In this document: positions 48,049 to 56,849 of the stretch, in pieces
Layout: each line of letters begins with the position of its first letter
Numbering within the stretch: position 1 is the first letter of the stretch
Source of the DNA: Pycnococcus provasolii
Lineage: Eukaryota > Chlorophyta > Pseudoscourfieldiophyceae > Pseudoscourfieldiales
Direction of reading: 5' to 3'
Assembly: GCA_049487715.1 (NCBI GenBank)
Contig: CP150562.1
Location: forward strand, 310,001 to 374,000
DNA length: 64,000 nt
Notes under the pieces: generated by a model
What the model was told of the DNA's origin: nothing
Database searches by the model: none
The model's input: the letters and a program-made list of their open reading frames with translations, nothing else
Position numbers and translations under genes: made by a program

Positions 48049-51000
48049 ATGGCGGTGCCTACCCTGATGGAGACGCAGTCGTCGTCGTCGTCGTCGTCGT
48101 CATGGCCGTGGCCGTGGCGCTTGATTTCTTTTCGTATCTTAAGAGTTAGGCCGTCGTACATAGCTCTCTGGTTCATCACCATATGGGCACTTTTAGTCGT
48201 GTACTTGACCTCGCGCGAACCTTCAACGGAGGCGGCCTTGGGGGCCGGGGCCTTGTCAGGAAGTGGTGGTGTGTACAATACAGCAGGAGGAGGAGTCCAC
48301 ACGCATTCTGCGATGTCTTTCTATGGTGGTGGTGGTGGTTTCTCTGGAGACCTATCTATGATGGGATCCATCCAACCTGCGCAAGGTCGTGGTGGTATGC
48401 AAGGCATGCAGAGGTCGTGGGCAGACGACGCAATCAGAAAAATGCCCGCGGCGACGGCGGACGTCGGAGGATGGATGGCGCGCGCACTCACACTGGGAAC
48501 GGGAGGCGCGAAGGCGACGAGAAGAAGGAACAACGACAACGGCGAATATGCAGCCAGCCTCGAAGCGGCGGCGAACAACGTGCCGCGAAAGGGAAACACG
48601 CTGCAAGCTTCAAGCGCCGTCGTCGTCGCGAGCCCAGCAGACATGCACCACGCTGACGACCTCGCGGATGCCGCGTTTGCGACAGCCGTGCACCTCATGC
48701 ACGAGTACAGGAGCGTCACCGTGCTACTGAGTAGCCACGTGTGCCCACACGACAACCTACCAGGACCGTCAAGCGGATGCGACAGCGCGCTCAGGGATGT
48801 TCTGCGTGCCGAGGCGGCGGCGTTCGACGACGAGTCGGGACGGCGCGTGCCACACATCGAATGGCTTCCAGATGAACCGTCGCTCAAATTTGACGTGTCG
48901 CCGCAATTCGCCGAGGCGCTTGCCGTCCTGTCCTTCCTGCGTTCGCGCTCTTACGCCGTCGCGCACTTTGTCACGCCGCGTCTCGCCGCAGCGAGCGCAT
49001 TCGCAAGACACCAACACTACGCGCTGCAGAACACGGCGGTGCTCGTGCATGCATGCTACACATCGGCGGGATGGATGCGCCTCGCTCGCGATGACGCCGT
49101 TGACGTGGACATGCTTGAAACGGAATACATGGAAGGCGCGGGAATGGCATATGCAGATGGCGTTACCGCGGATGACGCGGTCGTTGCGATGGAGGCGAGC
49201 GACGCGATTGCCGCCGCGACTCCCGAATTTCCTGGAGGCGCGCGTTTCGATGGCGACGGAAGCGTCGGAGATAGTCTGCTGAGTGGAAGTGCCCGATCAT
49301 CGAACGCCGCCAGCGGCGCAGGACGGCCAGCACTTCGTCAGCGCCACCTGCGCGTGCTTCCCATGCCGCACAGCGCGTCAGCTGTACTGGTTGGAAAAGA
49401 CGAATTGCCTCGAGGATCGCTCACCATCGGCGAGCTCGTCTACTGGGCAAGCCTCGACACGATTGGTGGCCTCGAGCTCTTTCTCGACGCCGTGGATGCG
49501 ATTGTCATGGACGAGTCGTACAATGGCCTAAAGCATGTCGTCAGCCGCGAAGAGAAGCTGCGCGTCACATTCATGGGGATGCCAGGCGAGTCGCGACTTG
49601 GCCTTCTGCACGATGCGCATGCGCGTCGCGTGGCGGGCGAGGCTCTTGTTAAGGCCAAGGCGCGGCGATGGGAACAGTGGGTGGATGTCGAAATCCGAAG
49701 ACTCGCTACGCACAAACAGGTACTTGAGTATCTGAAGGGTGGCGTGACGAGCGCCTTTGACGAGGAGGTGGCATCGAAGCTCCTGAAATCGGAAGAGAGC
49801 CTGCTCATGCGAATGCAGAAGCAGAACAACGGCAGCTCCGCAAAGGCTAACAAGGAAACGACATTGAGTCGTGATGAGCAGCTGGCACTGCACCGCACAC
49901 AAATGTCCCGAAGCAAGGCTGAGGAGCGTGGATCGTTGCGAAGCAAGGGAGTATACCGCCTCGCGGTGCTGCCCGCCGGGCCAGGATCTGCGGGTGGTAG
50001 TCGAAGACTGCGCGAATGCGTTGCCGCGGGTGTACCGTTTGTCACGAACGTGGAGACAGCGTCGGCTGTGCTTGAGAATAGCGCGATGCTCATGCCATCC
50101 ACGGTGTTTTCCGCCGCCGCCAAGGGCACGAGCCACGGGCCAGGCGAGCATGCGAACGAGGGCAGCGTTACAGCGAAAGCGAAGGGCATTCTTGGAGGAA
50201 GCTCACTATCGCCAAATGACCTGTCACTGAGCGTCTTCGCGCCCGAGTCGAGACATCTGCGTGTTTTGATCAAGCGGCACCTGGACCAGGGCTACGTTCT
50301 GCCAACTGCGCTGAAGCTGAAAGGGCCGGGAAGTGGCGACGCGCACGTGCACCTTCTTGAGGAGCATCGCAAGCTCCCGCAAGGCTTTCCCGTCATTGCC
50401 CATCCAATGCTCGTTGAAGCAACACGGCGCATTCTGCGAGGTGACATGAACACACCTCTCGTAAGCATATGCATAGTGACGCGGAATCGACCTTCGATGC
50501 TCCTGCAGGCGGTACGCAGCGTCGCGAGGATCAGCTACGCAAACATGGAGGTTGTGATTGTGGACAATGGATCCGACGAGAAGCTGAAGGGGGAGATGGA
50601 GCGTGCCCTGGAGTCGGCGAAGGCCATTCTCGCTGGCGCAGCGAAAACCCTGAACAAGGTGAAGACGCCGCGTCGGTCGGTGGCGGAGGCGCGCAACCTT
50701 GCAGCCTCTTCAGCCGAGGGCCCGCTCCTCCTCTTCATGGACGACGATAATGTCGCGCTGCCTCACGAAGTAACCGTGATGTTGCGCGCGCTCACGGCAA
50801 CGGGCGCGAGCGCTGTGACGTGCGGGAATTACTACTTCGAAGGCTCCGATGCGCCGCCCATATCGGATGATGCTAGCGTGGATCCGGAGCAGGACGCGGC
50901 AAATCGTGCAAAACAGGGCTGGATCCCACTCGGCAACGCACCATCTGTGGGGCTCTACCGCGATGCCTTTGGCGACAGCAACATGCTCGTGACGCGCGCG

Positions 51001-52203
51001 GCATTCGAGTCCATCGGTGGATTTGGCGCTCCAGTCGCAAGGGCGCGAGATGCGACGGGCGAAGATTGGGAGCTTCTCGCACGGCTGTCTCTGCAGGGGC
51101 ACCATGTCCAGGCAATTCCCACATCTCTCTTCTGGTATCGCCGCACGCCGGGCAGCTTTTCGAAGACTACCGCGCGCGCGGAATACGTCGAGCGCACACT
51201 TCGTCCGTATGCTGAGGAACTCCCTGCGTTCATGGCGCCCGCACTTCGTCTGGCACGTGCCATGATGCCTGCTGCCGCGAAGGTTAAGGCTGGCGGTGGA
51301 TCCTCCAGCCAGGCGACGGCGTGGGATGGACTAAGTGCCATCTTAGCACAGATGAGGCGTCAAGGTTTACAGTGTGGCCTCACTTTGGAGCACACTCGTG
51401 CGGCGATGGCGATGGCGAATGTCAACCTCACAGCTTACAATCTGCTCCAAAACGGCGCCTTCACGATGCCTGATGTGAAGGACGTGACGCACGCAGCTGG
51501 CTGGGTTCCATTTGGGCGTGGGTACGCCTTAAATCGCGACGAAAGTTTCCCAAAAGATCGCTTGCATGGTGTTGTCGAAGAGCCTCGCCATGCGCCAAGT
51601 CGTCGACGTCTATCTGCACATGGAAGAATTGACATGGGCAACTGGCAGGAAATGGAGGATAAGTGGCGACTTCAGCGCGAGCGAAAGATGGTGCTAGCCG
51701 CGACGGGTGAAAACCACCTTGCGGTCACGGAAGGTGCCTCGGATCGCGTGGGTGGTGCGCATCAGAAAGTCTTGCTGAATCAGGTGGTGGCATCACCGGT
51801 GTTTGTGTCGGCGTGGTCGGCGTGCGCGGACGTGCCATCGAGCGGACCAGACGACGTCGGTCCCGACTACGCGCTGTATGTGGATGTCGAGCATAATGAC
51901 GGCACGTCCGCGTACGGCTATCACGTTCCGTTCTCACGTGGGAGTCACGGATGGCAGCGTCGGAGTGCCGTTTTGGTACCGTCGAAGCCTCTTCGTAGCC
52001 TCACTGTGTACGTGCTGTTTCGATATCTTTCCGGTGAGGCGCGTTTCGACGATGTCGTCGCAAGGCCACTCCTCCCTCTTGAGGTGTGCTCTGCTGCTGG
52101 GCCAGACGGTCACGGCGGTGGCGGTGGCGATGGCGAGTGGTGGAATGCGCCACAGCCTGGCGATGATGCCGTGCTGAGCAAGGATACGCCAGTGCTGATG
52201 TAG
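48049..52203 (+). CDS. Giant glycosyltransferase: GT4-like + GT2 + carbohydrate-binding domain
   Basis: The 1384-residue protein has a type II anchor at about 35-55 (ALWFITIWALLVVYL). Residues about 200-740 look like a GT-B (GT4) enzyme: YAVAHFVTPRLAAAS in the first half, and RLAVLPAGPGSAGGSRRLRECVAAGVPFV in the donor half. A GT-A/GT2 domain follows at about 803-1060: VSICIVTRNRPSML, VVIVDNGSD, FMDDDN (metal-binding DxD), SNMLVTRAAFESIGGFG and GEDWELLARL. The C terminus (about 1131-1345) resembles a CBM4/9 jelly-roll: NLLQNGAF, VSAWSACAD, YALYVDVEHNDGTSAYGYHVPF, FDDVVARPL. Likely a Golgi enzyme making a cell-wall or extracellular polysaccharide with two transferase sites. GT4 assignment is weaker than GT2. 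Confidence 0.85.
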   Translation: MAVPTLMETQSSSSSSSSWPWPWRLISFRILRVRPSYIALWFITIWALLVVYLTSREPSTEAALGAGALSGSGGVYNTAGGGVHTHSAMSFYGGGGGFSGDLSMMGSIQPAQGRGGMQGMQRSWADDAIRKMPAATADVGGWMARALTLGTGGAKATRRRNNDNGEYAASLEAAANNVPRKGNTLQASSAVVVASPADMHHADDLADAAFATAVHLMHEYRSVTVLLSSHVCPHDNLPGPSSGCDSALRDVLRAEAAAFDDESGRRVPHIEWLPDEPSLKFDVSPQFAEALAVLSFLRSRSYAVAHFVTPRLAAASAFARHQHYALQNTAVLVHACYTSAGWMRLARDDAVDVDMLETEYMEGAGMAYADGVTADDAVVAMEASDAIAAATPEFPGGARFDGDGSVGDSLLSGSARSSNAASGAGRPALRQRHLRVLPMPHSASAVLVGKDELPRGSLTIGELVYWASLDTIGGLELFLDAVDAIVMDESYNGLKHVVSREEKLRVTFMGMPGESRLGLLHDAHARRVAGEALVKAKARRWEQWVDVEIRRLATHKQVLEYLKGGVTSAFDEEVASKLLKSEESLLMRMQKQNNGSSAKANKETTLSRDEQLALHRTQMSRSKAEERGSLRSKGVYRLAVLPAGPGSAGGSRRLRECVAAGVPFVTNVETASAVLENSAMLMPSTVFSAAAKGTSHGPGEHANEGSVTAKAKGILGGSSLSPNDLSLSVFAPESRHLRVLIKRHLDQGYVLPTALKLKGPGSGDAHVHLLEEHRKLPQGFPVIAHPMLVEATRRILRGDMNTPLVSICIVTRNRPSMLLQAVRSVARISYANMEVVIVDNGSDEKLKGEMERALESAKAILAGAAKTLNKVKTPRRSVAEARNLAASSAEGPLLLFMDDDNVALPHEVTVMLRALTATGASAVTCGNYYFEGSDAPPISDDASVDPEQDAANRAKQGWIPLGNAPSVGLYRDAFGDSNMLVTRAAFESIGGFGAPVARARDATGEDWELLARLSLQGHHVQAIPTSLFWYRRTPGSFSKTTARAEYVERTLRPYAEELPAFMAPALRLARAMMPAAAKVKAGGGSSSQATAWDGLSAILAQMRRQGLQCGLTLEHTRAAMAMANVNLTAYNLLQNGAFTMPDVKDVTHAAGWVPFGRGYALNRDESFPKDRLHGVVEEPRHAPSRRRLSAHGRIDMGNWQEMEDKWRLQRERKMVLAATGENHLAVTEGASDRVGGAHQKVLLNQVVASPVFVSAWSACADVPSSGPDDVGPDYALYVDVEHNDGTSAYGYHVPFSRGSHGWQRRSAVLVPSKPLRSLTVYVLFRYLSGEARFDDVVARPLLPLEVCSAAGPDGHGGGGGDGEWWNAPQPGDDAVLSKDTPVLM

Positions 52204-52209
52204 TATAGT

Positions 52210-52240
<31 letters not shown>
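52210..52240. repeat. (TTG)n microsatellite
   Basis: Ten perfect triplets in the 3' flank, 7 bp after the stop codon. Confidence 0.95.
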
Positions 52241-52242
<2 letters not shown>

Positions 52243-52289
52243 TAATTTATTGTGTAAAACAGAAAATTGCCTTACATGCAAGTGGAGCT

Positions 52290-52347
52290 ATGGACGACCG
52301 TTGGACAAAGTAAAGTATGTTCAATTACTGAATGAGCGGATCTTAGC
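52290..52347. repeat. Dispersed repeat, copy 2
   Basis: Matches 43995-44053 with few changes. The first 11 bases, ATGGACGACCG, recur at 52353. Like copy 1, it sits between convergent stop codons. Confidence 0.85.
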
Positions 52348-52429
52348 ACTAAAATGGACGACCGCTCGGTTCCAAAAACGAGCCGCATTCGTACTCTTCG
52401 TAGCCTGTTTTATTTCGTGTGTTAGAATG

Positions 52430-53449
52430 TTAGTGCATGTCGTTGTTTTTGGTGCGCCGTGGCTGGTTAGAGGTAAACTTACCGAGCGCCGTGCGGACTC
52501 GCTCTAAACGTTCGCGTTGTGAATCGATGTCAGGGACGGGAGTTTGGAAAGGGTAGATGTACGTGATTTTGGTGGCGAGCGAGCGAAAGCCGATGATGCC
52601 GTCCACTCTTGGTGGTTCAGGTGGTGGCGTGTCACCCTCGTTCTCGTTTTCGTTCTCGACTTTGACGGCTGGAGCACGCTTCGCTGTCACAGAAACTTCG
52701 ACAAGGTCAGTACCAAATTTCCCGGGAACTTCGTATCGAACGTACAGCGGCCCATCTCCCGTTCCCTGCTCGTCGACGAGCAGTGCCTCTGGCGTTTGTT
52801 CTAAGATGGTATCTCTGATGGATCGCAGTGCGGCCGACGGGTTTTGCGCCTTGGGAAGGACCCACGGACAGCTCGAGGTTCCCGCGACACCTGCTCCCAC
52901 GAGTGTGGTTGATATGCAATTCGGCCGTGCGTCGCATCCCCTCAGCCGGTTATTGAGCACTCCCGTGGCGACGTTTGCGTTTTCCACTTCGGCGGGCGTC
53001 GGTCCTATGAGTCGTCCTTGACGCGTCAAAGAGGGCGCAGCAGGTTGTTGTTGTACCGCCGGGGTCGACTCCACGGCAAGCGCCGCCTGCCCTAACCCCA
53101 ACGCCTGCACCGTCAGAATGACTGCAGCAGAGAGCACCCCCGAGTGAGCACTGGAAGGCGTACTCATGGCATGCAGGTGGTGAGTCACAGGAAGATTGCC
53201 ACGTTCCAAGTCAGGAATCACATGTGCAGTCCTCAATAATTTCAACCCCGAGCTAGGAGCAGAAGCAGAAGCACGAAGAAGTCCACGTCGACGACGAGGA
53301 GATTCACCACGAGAGATACGGATACACGCACGATGATGACCTGATCCACCCTGATACGACCCTGATACCCTACGGGTACTGTGAGGAGCGTGAAGTGTCA
53401 AACACGAAGAAGAAGAAGGACAGGGACGAGCGTGAAGTCGAAGTAACAT
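52430..53449 (-). CDS. DUF1499 protein with plastid-type presequence
   Basis: From the ATG at 53449 the product has 339 residues. Residues 1-95 are basic and Ser-rich, then a hydrophobic segment (SGVLSAAVILTVQALGLGQAALAVES) ends in an AxA-like site. That is the order of a bipartite plastid or thylakoid-lumen signal. DUF1499 follows: CDARPNCISTT, then ALRSIRDTIL, LYVRYEVPGKFGTDLVEVSV, and IIGFRSLATKITYIYPFQTPVPDIDSQRERLERVRTAL split over the last 60 residues. DUF1499 proteins are common in cyanobacteria and plastids; function is unknown. An acidic ENENENEGD linker is inserted before the last strands. Confidence 0.8.
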   Translation of the reverse strand: MLLRLHARPCPSSSSCLTLHAPHSTRRVSGSYQGGSGHHRACIRISRGESPRRRRGLLRASASAPSSGLKLLRTAHVIPDLERGNLPVTHHLHAMSTPSSAHSGVLSAAVILTVQALGLGQAALAVESTPAVQQQPAAPSLTRQGRLIGPTPAEVENANVATGVLNNRLRGCDARPNCISTTLVGAGVAGTSSCPWVLPKAQNPSAALRSIRDTILEQTPEALLVDEQGTGDGPLYVRYEVPGKFGTDLVEVSVTAKRAPAVKVENENENEGDTPPPEPPRVDGIIGFRSLATKITYIYPFQTPVPDIDSQRERLERVRTALGKFTSNQPRRTKNNDMH

Positions 53450-54828
53450 CGCGCCTAACAATCAAGCGACCCTAACAATCACGAGCAGCAGCAGTTTTTA
53501 TATTTATAAAAAATAATATCACAAAGAGCTATCACGAACGGATAAGGATAAGATATTTTCCTTTTGGGTTTTGGGTTTGGGTTCGGTTCGAAAACAAAGC
53601 CCAAAGGGGGGGAGGAGAAGGAGGCGAAACTGAACGGCCCTAACCCTAACCCTAGCCCTAACCCTAACCCTAACCCTAATGCCCTCTCCCCTTGCCCTCT
53701 CCCCTTTTGCCCTCTCCCCTTGCCCTCTGCCCTTGCCGTTGCAGGACTGCCATGATGAAAGCTTGGTGCCTTGGTGGGTAGTAAATATTAAGGGGCACGA
53801 ACAATTAATGACTGACCAGTTAGTTGGGAAACGAGACTCTCGCAAAAGAAAGAGGCTCGCCATGCAGCCGGTTATCCGAGCATTATTCGGACCCAGTGCC
53901 CCACCTCGAGCCTCGAGGGGCTGCCCCATGGCCCATGGATGGCCCATGGTGGGTCTCCTCGCTCGAGTCCTCGAGTCCTGGACTGTCGGAGCATTGAAGC
54001 ATCGACCGAGTCGACCGACCGATTGGACCAAGTCGAGGGACTGACCGACCCAAGTCGAGTACAGGTCCAAGTCGACCGAACGACTGACTACCTACGATAG
54101 ACTATTGACTGGTCACTCCACTCCCTCGTTCCAGAAAGAACAAGAACAAGAACAAGAACAAGAACAACGCAGGGACTTGCCTTTTGTCCAGGTCTTTTAT
54201 CCTGTCGTGTGCTCGAAAACCACACGATAGATGGGTGGATCCTCGACCTACGATAGAGCTACGATACGGCCGAGGATGAGTCGATCGATGAGTCTTTGGG
54301 GCTTTGACCGCGACGCAAGAGACCCGCGGACTGGCGGATAATGGGAAAGAATACAATACGGGTATGTACTATGTAGGTGTCGGAAAGTTGACAACGACGA
54401 ACCGAACCCGCCGACGACTTCCGACACACGAGTACATAAGGTTAGTTGGTTTTACGTTCCGACACCTAGTTCCACACCACACCACACCGGTGACCTGTCC
54501 CTCTATCGTAGAAGCACTGCTTACTTTATCACGTCGTTGCGTTGCGTTGCGTTGCGTCCTCAAAGCCACTAAGTACTATTATTCTCACACTACTCTTACT
54601 TATCCGGACGTAACCTTAAGCTGTTACTGTAAGCTGTTACTGTAAGCTGTTAAGGCGAAACACGTGTACTCCTTTTTCAGCTCTTTCTTTCACAGAGCTT
54701 ATAGATATCTGTGTCAACAACAAAAAGAGGTTTAACAGTCTCGCTTAAAAGGTCTTAACAACCTCTCTTGTGGTCTTAACTGCGTCTAACTGTGTATCTC
54801 GGTGTATCTCGCGAGGTGTGTGCCAAAG
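53450..54828. other. Intergenic with telomere-like and simple repeats, no gene seen
   Basis: Apart from the CCCTAA block it has CCCTCTCCCCTTG repeats (53682-53732), TCGAGTCC and CCGACC words (53960-54090), (AAGAAC)n at 54136-54166, three TACGATAG motifs (54093, 54250, 54503 reversed), (GTTGC)n at 54537-54558, and a triple CTGTAAGCTGTTA (54618-54650). No credible ORF. Confidence 0.55.
53638..53680. repeat. Interstitial telomere repeat (CCCTAA)n
   Basis: Seven units, one of them CCCTAG, 189 bp upstream of the start of the DUF1499 gene on the minus strand. Confidence 0.92.
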
Positions 54829-56661
54829 ATGGACAAAGATGGTGGCACTGGAAATATGGCGAATCTTGTGATGAACTCGCATCCTCATCTTCAAGATGAT
54901 GGTGGTGCTAAGCCGCCGTCGAAGTTCGAGATGTTCAAGGCGTACAGCAACGGACTTCGACCCATGAGGCCAGGGTCCGCGCCCATACTCAAGGGAGGGC
55001 CGCTGTCGCCGTCGAAAAAACCAAAGGCGGTGGAAGTCAAGGTTCCCGTGCGTGAGGTGGAGCCGGAGGACTGGTTTCGAAAACTTGTCAAGGAGCCAAA
55101 GAGACAAATCAACCTCGAGAACATCGCCACATATCAAGAGCCGAACGACTTCGACACGCGCGACGAATCGCAACACGCTGGCGAAGAGCACGAAAGTTCC
55201 AAAAAAGTGCAAATCAAAGTCATGAGACCCACGTCGCCGCGAAGCCTAAACATCATGCTCAGGCTTGGCATCGAACCGACAGAGCTAGCGTACCACCCGC
55301 TCGCGTACTTTGAGCAGAAAAACGTCTCGCAAAAAGTGGCAAAGCAGCAGTTCGAGTTCTTCGAGAAGAGGCGCAAGGCGCGCATGAACGAAGCGCTGCA
55401 GGAGTACTACGACGAGCAGGAACGCGCGAGGCACAACCAGAAAGCCAAGTTGGAGAACTTCGGCCTCGACCCGAACGCCGGGACGAAGAAGAAGAAGAAG
55501 GCTGGCGATGACGAGGGCACGAAGGCGCTGCTCGAGGAGGAAAAGAAACGGAACGAGGTGCTCAAGCTTAAGGCGAAAAAAGATCTCGAGAAGATGATGA
55601 GCCACGAGATACAGCGCAAGGAGCAGCTCGAGAAGATGGAGCAGAAAATGGAGAACGTGCGCGAGAGAATACGCAAGCAGGAGGAGGAGCGAGAGGCTAA
55701 GCAGGAGGCGTTTCGTCAAAAACAGTTCGAAATCGACATGCGGCGAAAGGTGCAGGAGGAGGAGCAGCGCCAGCTCGAGAAGAAGTACGCGCAGAAGGAA
55801 TTTGAGGAGGACCAGCGCGTGAAGGCCATTGAGAAAGCGAGGGAGGAGGAGGCGAAACGACTGGCGAAGGAACGCGAGGAAAATCGCAAGGCGAAGGCGC
55901 GAGAGTCGAGGAGGCGCACGGAGAATATCCTGCGACAGCAGCAGGCACTTGTGGAACAGGCACGTCTTGCGCGCGAAGCGAAGGAGAAGGCCCGCCTTGT
56001 CCGCCTTGGAGAGGAAGCCAAGGAGAAGGCGGAGATAAACCGCCAGGAGAGAGAGAAGGCTGAGGCGCGACTTGCGAAGGGACTCGCGAAGGCGGAGAAG
56101 GAGGAGGCGGAACGGAAGGTGAAGCTGCTCGCGAGAATGGACGCTGCCCAAAAGCGCAACGAGGAACTTGAAAGGCAGAAGCAGATTGCCATCAAGCAGC
56201 ACCAGGAGCAGGTGAAGCAGCTCAATGCGAAGCGAGAGGAAACGCTTGAGAATGCGCGTCAGGCGGAGCTTGCATGGCAGGACAATCTCGCTTTGCACCT
56301 GAACAGGCGTGCGGACAAGACGGACGTGTACATGAAAAGGAAGGCATTTTCCGCCCGTGCTCGCATGATGGACCGTGCTCTGGTTCACATGGACAAGGAT
56401 TTGCGCGTGAAGGCCAATGAGCGTGCGCAGGCATTTGCGCGCCACGCGGGATTGCAGAGAATCAAAAGGTCGAATGAAAAGACCCAGATGCACTTGAAGC
56501 AGCGCGAGGATGTCATCAACATGCGCCGTTTCACCAACATCCAGGCAGCGATGACAAAGCAGAAGCTGAAGGAGGATCTCGATCGCATGCAGGCGGCACA
56601 GATGCGCGCATTCAACCCAGCAAAACGCGATAACGACGACGACGGGGATGGCGGTGCATGA
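54829..56661 (+). CDS. Coiled-coil protein, CCDC177/DUF4659-like
   Basis: From the ATG at 54829 the product has 610 residues. The N-terminal part has the family's marker RPTSPRSLNIMLRLGIEPTELAYHPL, followed by QQFEFFEKRRKARM, at about 132-190. From about 195 to 590 it is one unbroken, very charged coiled coil (Glu, Lys, Arg, Gln). This matches DUF4659 (CCDC177), whose proteins occur in flagellated eukaryotes; function is unknown. No signal or membrane segment. The last residues are DDDGDGGA. A long minus-strand ORF over this gene is a Leu-rich shadow. Confidence 0.8.
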   Translation: MDKDGGTGNMANLVMNSHPHLQDDGGAKPPSKFEMFKAYSNGLRPMRPGSAPILKGGPLSPSKKPKAVEVKVPVREVEPEDWFRKLVKEPKRQINLENIATYQEPNDFDTRDESQHAGEEHESSKKVQIKVMRPTSPRSLNIMLRLGIEPTELAYHPLAYFEQKNVSQKVAKQQFEFFEKRRKARMNEALQEYYDEQERARHNQKAKLENFGLDPNAGTKKKKKAGDDEGTKALLEEEKKRNEVLKLKAKKDLEKMMSHEIQRKEQLEKMEQKMENVRERIRKQEEEREAKQEAFRQKQFEIDMRRKVQEEEQRQLEKKYAQKEFEEDQRVKAIEKAREEEAKRLAKEREENRKAKARESRRRTENILRQQQALVEQARLAREAKEKARLVRLGEEAKEKAEINRQEREKAEARLAKGLAKAEKEEAERKVKLLARMDAAQKRNEELERQKQIAIKQHQEQVKQLNAKREETLENARQAELAWQDNLALHLNRRADKTDVYMKRKAFSARARMMDRALVHMDKDLRVKANERAQAFARHAGLQRIKRSNEKTQMHLKQREDVINMRRFTNIQAAMTKQKLKEDLDRMQAAQMRAFNPAKRDNDDDGDGGA

Positions 56662-56849
56662 AATTCAAAATCTCCATCTTTATTTTCTACGTACCATACC
56701 AATCGCCCTACAATTCTTTTCTCAATGAGGCATGAAACAGCCACTTTGATTATTCGCGTGAAGCCATTTGCAGCGCTGGGAAACAATCATCTTGCTTTTT
56801 TACATCATAAAAACAGAAGTAAATAGTTTGCATCCATCCTATGCATCTC

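Noticed and set aside
55285-56493. 402-codon minus-strand ORF rich in Leu
   Set aside because: Antisense of a Glu/Lys/Gln coiled coil always reads as Leu/Phe; not a membrane protein.
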